From contig CALJPQ010000022.1 of the NCBI GenBank assembly GCA_937980645.1, positions 1 to 64,000 of the forward strand: a stretch of DNA of 64,000 nt. Direction: 5' to 3'. The stretch comes from an uncultured Saprospiraceae bacterium (GTDB lineage: Bacteria; Bacteroidota; Bacteroidia; Chitinophagales; Saprospiraceae). The notes under the pieces are model-generated. The model did not search any database and was not told the origin of the DNA. It was given only the letters and a program-made list of their open reading frames with translations. Positions 61,627-64,000 of the stretch are shown here, piece by piece (the stretch's first letter is position 1; each line of letters opens with the position of its first letter). The position numbers and the translations under genes are program-made.

Positions 61627-62061
61627 TTATGAACCGGGCACATGCTGCCGCAGCAGGTATTCGATGGCCAAAGCGTAGCCTTCCAGCCCTAAGCCGACGA
61701 TGCAGCCGACGCAGCGGGCTGCCAGGTAAGAATGGTGGCGATAGGTTTCACGCGCAAATACGTTGCTGATGTGCACTTCCACAGTGGGTTTGCCCACGGC
61801 TGTCAGCGCGTCTGCCAACGCGATAGAGGTATGCGAATAAGCACCAGCATTGATGACGATACCGCTGGCCTGTCGGCCCAATTGATGCAGACAGTCTATG
61901 AGCGCACCCTCGCTGTTGCTCTGGAAATGCTCTAATTGGGCTTCTGGAAAGCGGCAGCGCAAATCTTCTACGAAGTTCTCAAAAGAAACATTACCATACC
62001 ACTGTGGTTCGCGTTGCCCCAGCAAGTTGAGGTTTGGACCGTTCACTATTAAGATGCGCAT
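61627..62061 (-). CDS. aroQ: 3-dehydroquinate dehydratase, type II
   Basis: AroQ removes water from 3-dehydroquinate in the shikimate pathway. The 144-residue protein has ILIVNGPNLNLLGQREPQWY with the catalytic Tyr region, the QSNSEGALIDCLHQLGRQA segment, IVINAGAYSHTSIALADAL (substrate Asn and Ala), and EVHISNVFARETYRHHSYLA with catalytic His and Arg. It begins at ATG 62061; a TTG six bases upstream is the only reason the frame looks longer. The gene lies about 150 bp upstream of the FadN-like gene on the same strand. Confidence 0.96.
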   Translation of the reverse strand: MRILIVNGPNLNLLGQREPQWYGNVSFENFVEDLRCRFPEAQLEHFQSNSEGALIDCLHQLGRQASGIVINAGAYSHTSIALADALTAVGKPTVEVHISNVFARETYRHHSYLAARCVGCIVGLGLEGYALAIEYLLRQHVPGS

Positions 62062-62290
62062 ACGCAAGAGGTTAAAAATGCCGTAAAATCGGCCTGCAAA
62101 AATGCGCTACAAAGAATGCTTTCTTGCGCTTACCAACACATAACTTAACCGTTTTACCTCAGAAAAATAGTCCTGGTCGAGTATGTAAAAGGATTGCTGC
62201 GAATGCTTTATATTTGCATGGTCTTTCAATAAAAAAGCGCACGCACCGTTCAGCCACAGATCACCCGTGCGCACTAACCCGGTTTGGCCT

Positions 62291-62716
62291 ATGCTGTTTC
62301 GCCGCTACACCGAGTCGTCTTTAGACCGCCTCGAGCGAGAGGCAAACGATGACTTTGGGCTTCTGAGAGATTTAGGACCAGAGCATTTTGATAGCAATCA
62401 TCTGCTGGACTTGCGGGAGGAAATCCGGCAGCGTCTGGATCGCTTCGACCGCACCACGAAAATGCTCATGGCCGCAGGCGCTGCGGCAGCCGGGTGGTTT
62501 ATGGGGGGTATCGGGTGCGTGTTTGCGGGCTGGAAGATTATGGCAGCCATCTGTTATGCGCTTTCGGGCCTTTTCACCTTGGGATTTTTAGGTGGGGCTT
62601 GGTGGCTGAAATGGAAATACGAAAGTCGCGGCGAACTGATGTACACCCTTTTGCAGGTGGAAGAGGAACTGCGCAACCGCGCGACACTGAAAGGGCGGGG
62701 AGCGACCTCTTGTTGA
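62291..62716 (+). CDS. Small membrane protein with two transmembrane helices, function unknown
   Basis: The 141-residue product has a charged N-terminal third (SLDRLEREANDDFGLLRDLG), then two hydrophobic helices (MLMAAGAAAAGWFMGGIGCV and a second one around ICYALSGLFTLGFLGGAWWL), and a polar tail with LLQVEEELRNRATLK. It resembles small membrane proteins of unknown function. TATATTTG at 62209-62216 lies about 75 bp upstream, with a poorly placed TTG. The start at 62291 removes eight residues of low-complexity sequence. It is 40 bp before the methyltransferase gene. Confidence 0.68.
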   Translation: MLFRRYTESSLDRLEREANDDFGLLRDLGPEHFDSNHLLDLREEIRQRLDRFDRTTKMLMAAGAAAAGWFMGGIGCVFAGWKIMAAICYALSGLFTLGFLGGAWWLKWKYESRGELMYTLLQVEEELRNRATLKGRGATSC

Positions 62717-62756
62717 TCCACCTTCGTCGCGCATTTATTTCTCCTGAGTTTTACTT

Positions 62757-63932
62757 ATGCTCGAGTCGTTCCTTGCCGCTTTCCGGGAAACCTGCGAGCG
62801 CGGCACCTTTATCAAATGCACCCTTAGCCGACCCACAGCGCAAGCGCCGACCGATTTGAAAAACATCTATCTCCGGCCTGTTTTGCTCAAGAAAGGGCAT
62901 CGCATTGCTTTTACCTATCGCTTCGCTACGCGCGACGAGGTAAAAAACTTTACTCTGGAAGAGGCTGAACATCAGCTGAAAGCCCTGTTGAATGGGCAAT
63001 TTCAAAATGCCGACCTTTTCAGTACCGAACAGGATTATAGCCTGTCGAAAGGGCCAAACGGAAAAACCAACTGGCAAGCTAAGCCACCCAGCCACCAGCA
63101 ATCGGCCGATCTGAGCCACGACCGCTCCAAAAAGCGCCTGCTCGAGCCCACAGCACCCTGGCTGTGCGAACTGGGCATCACCAACCGCCAGGGCCAGGTG
63201 TTGCCTAGCGCCCAGGACAAATGGAAGCAGATTAACAAGTATTTGGAAATCGTTGAAAGCCTCTTGCGGGCGCACCCGTTGCCGACCGACGCACACATTG
63301 CCGACATGGGCAGCGGAAAGGGATACCTCACCTTTGCCCTTTACGACTTTCTGACCCATCGCTTGGGCTTAACACCCACCATCGTGGGCATCGAACGGCG
63401 CAAGAACTTAGTGGAACTCTGCCAGCAAGCGGCTCAAAAAGCAGGCTTCTCAGGCTTGCAATTTCTCGCGCAAGACATTGCCGACTACCAGCCCGAGCGC
63501 TTAGATATGCTCATCGCCTTGCACGCCTGCGATACCGCCACCGACCTGGCATTAGCCGCTGGTATCCAGCGCCGGGCGCGCATCCTGCTGGCCGCCCCGT
63601 GCTGCCACAAACACGTGCGCCAGCACATGCGGCCCCAAAACGAGATGACTCCGGTAATGCGCCACGGTATCCTGGAGGAGCGCCAGGCGGAAATCCTCAC
63701 CGACGGCATCCGTGCCCTTCTGTTAGAGGCTAACGGGTACAAAACGAGTGTCTTCGAGTTCGTATCCACCGAACACACAGCCAAAAACCTGCTCATCACA
63801 GCAGTCTCGGCGGCGCTGTCCAAAGAACATCGCGCAACCGCCCTCCGGCAAGTGAACGCCCTCAAAGCCAGCTTCGGCCTGCCAGAACACTACCTCGAAC
63901 ATCTCCTGGCAGCCAGGACCGACAAGCAATGA
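62757..63932 (+). CDS. SAM-dependent methyltransferase (METTL25/GSTCD-like, Methyltransf_32)
   Basis: The 391-residue protein has an N-terminal region of about 130 residues with no clear family (AFRETCERGTFIKCTLSRPT) and a C-terminal class I methyltransferase. DKWKQINKYLEIVESLLRAH is the family helix, IADMGSGKGYLTFALYDFL is the SAM-binding motif I, and TIVGIERRKNLVELCQQAAQ and IALHACDTATDLALAAGI follow. LLAAPCCHKHVRQHM is a conserved His/Cys block. Relatives in eukaryotes modify protein histidine residues (METTL25/GSTCD); the bacterial substrate is unknown. The gene probably forms an operon with the membrane protein upstream. Confidence 0.86.
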   Translation: MLESFLAAFRETCERGTFIKCTLSRPTAQAPTDLKNIYLRPVLLKKGHRIAFTYRFATRDEVKNFTLEEAEHQLKALLNGQFQNADLFSTEQDYSLSKGPNGKTNWQAKPPSHQQSADLSHDRSKKRLLEPTAPWLCELGITNRQGQVLPSAQDKWKQINKYLEIVESLLRAHPLPTDAHIADMGSGKGYLTFALYDFLTHRLGLTPTIVGIERRKNLVELCQQAAQKAGFSGLQFLAQDIADYQPERLDMLIALHACDTATDLALAAGIQRRARILLAAPCCHKHVRQHMRPQNEMTPVMRHGILEERQAEILTDGIRALLLEANGYKTSVFEFVSTEHTAKNLLITAVSAALSKEHRATALRQVNALKASFGLPEHYLEHLLAARTDKQ

Positions 63933-63933
63933 C

Positions 63934-64000
63934 TAAACCTTGTGGCCCTTCCACTGCTCTACCAGCTGAAGCGTCTCCGGCAAACCATTGAGCCGACGCA
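63934..64000 (-). CDS. 3' end of an unidentified minus-strand gene (partial)
   Basis: The last ~66 bases read on the minus strand as RRLNGLPETLQLVEQWKGHK-Val followed by TAG (complement of 63934-63936). It ends two bases beyond the stop of the methyltransferase gene. The composition resembles a real protein end, but only 21 residues are visible and no family can be named. Confidence 0.45.

Overview
The window looks like a chromosome segment of a moderately GC-rich member of the Bacteroidota, probably of the Saprospiria/Chitinophagia side. The evidence is type IX secretion (T9SS) C-terminal sorting domains on at least four proteins, LytTR/LytS-type two-component genes, the bacillithiol gene bshB1, the acpP-fabF-rnc cluster, a fused FtcD, and promoters of the Bacteroidota form TTG-N19-21-TAnnTTTG without Shine-Dalgarno sequences. 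No phage, insertion sequence or CRISPR array was seen. Most of the window is a housekeeping chromosome with T9SS and surface genes interspersed.

Layout. 1-2.9 kb: the tail of a probable WYL regulator, a polysaccharide deacetylase and gltX. 3.1-11 kb: a 2,636-residue secreted HYR/Ig-repeat protein with a T9SS type B tail. 11.1-13 kb: tatC and metF, overlapping by 4 bp. 13-19 kb: an intergenic patch with palindromes, a Uma2 protein, a coiled-coil secreted protein, then rfbC, a small membrane protein, murA and ftcD on the minus strand. 19-24.5 kb: an SH3-like lipoprotein, a GMC oxidoreductase, a FrnE-like DsbA protein, a degenerate glucosaminidase and a DUF4340-like protein. 24.5-30.1 kb: acpP-fabF-rnc, pyk and the 2-oxoglutarate dehydrogenase E2 gene. 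30.4-35 kb: a TlpA-like protein, tRNA-Leu(CAG), a family 9 glycosyltransferase and groES-groEL. 35-38 kb: rpsO and pnp.

37.9-43 kb holds the most unusual locus: a YceI-like protein, a large beta-propeller sensor kinase and a LytTR regulator, packed with almost no spacing behind one clear promoter, and divergent from a two-haem-site lipoprotein. The kinase is split into two frames exactly at a run of nine G residues, which suggests a phase-variable switch or a sequencing error. 43.3-48 kb: ahcY, then a heme-acquisition pair (HmuY-like protein carrying a T9SS tail plus TonB-dependent receptor) with a 333 bp leader region. 48.4-52.5 kb: a stomatin/NfeD pair, an M43 metalloprotease and a further T9SS cargo protein.

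52.5-64 kb: a DnaQ-type exonuclease fused to a GIY-YIG nuclease region, a MerC/GDCCVxC fusion, fabH, a UbiA/MqnP prenyltransferase, an Rpn-type PD-(D/E)XK protein, bshB1, a FadN-type beta-oxidation enzyme, aroQ, a small membrane protein, a METTL25-like methyltransferase, and the 3' end of one more gene. Gene starts given here often differ from the longest open frame: I chose them from signal peptides, family N-termini and promoter positions. All family names are assigned by motif recognition, not by database search.
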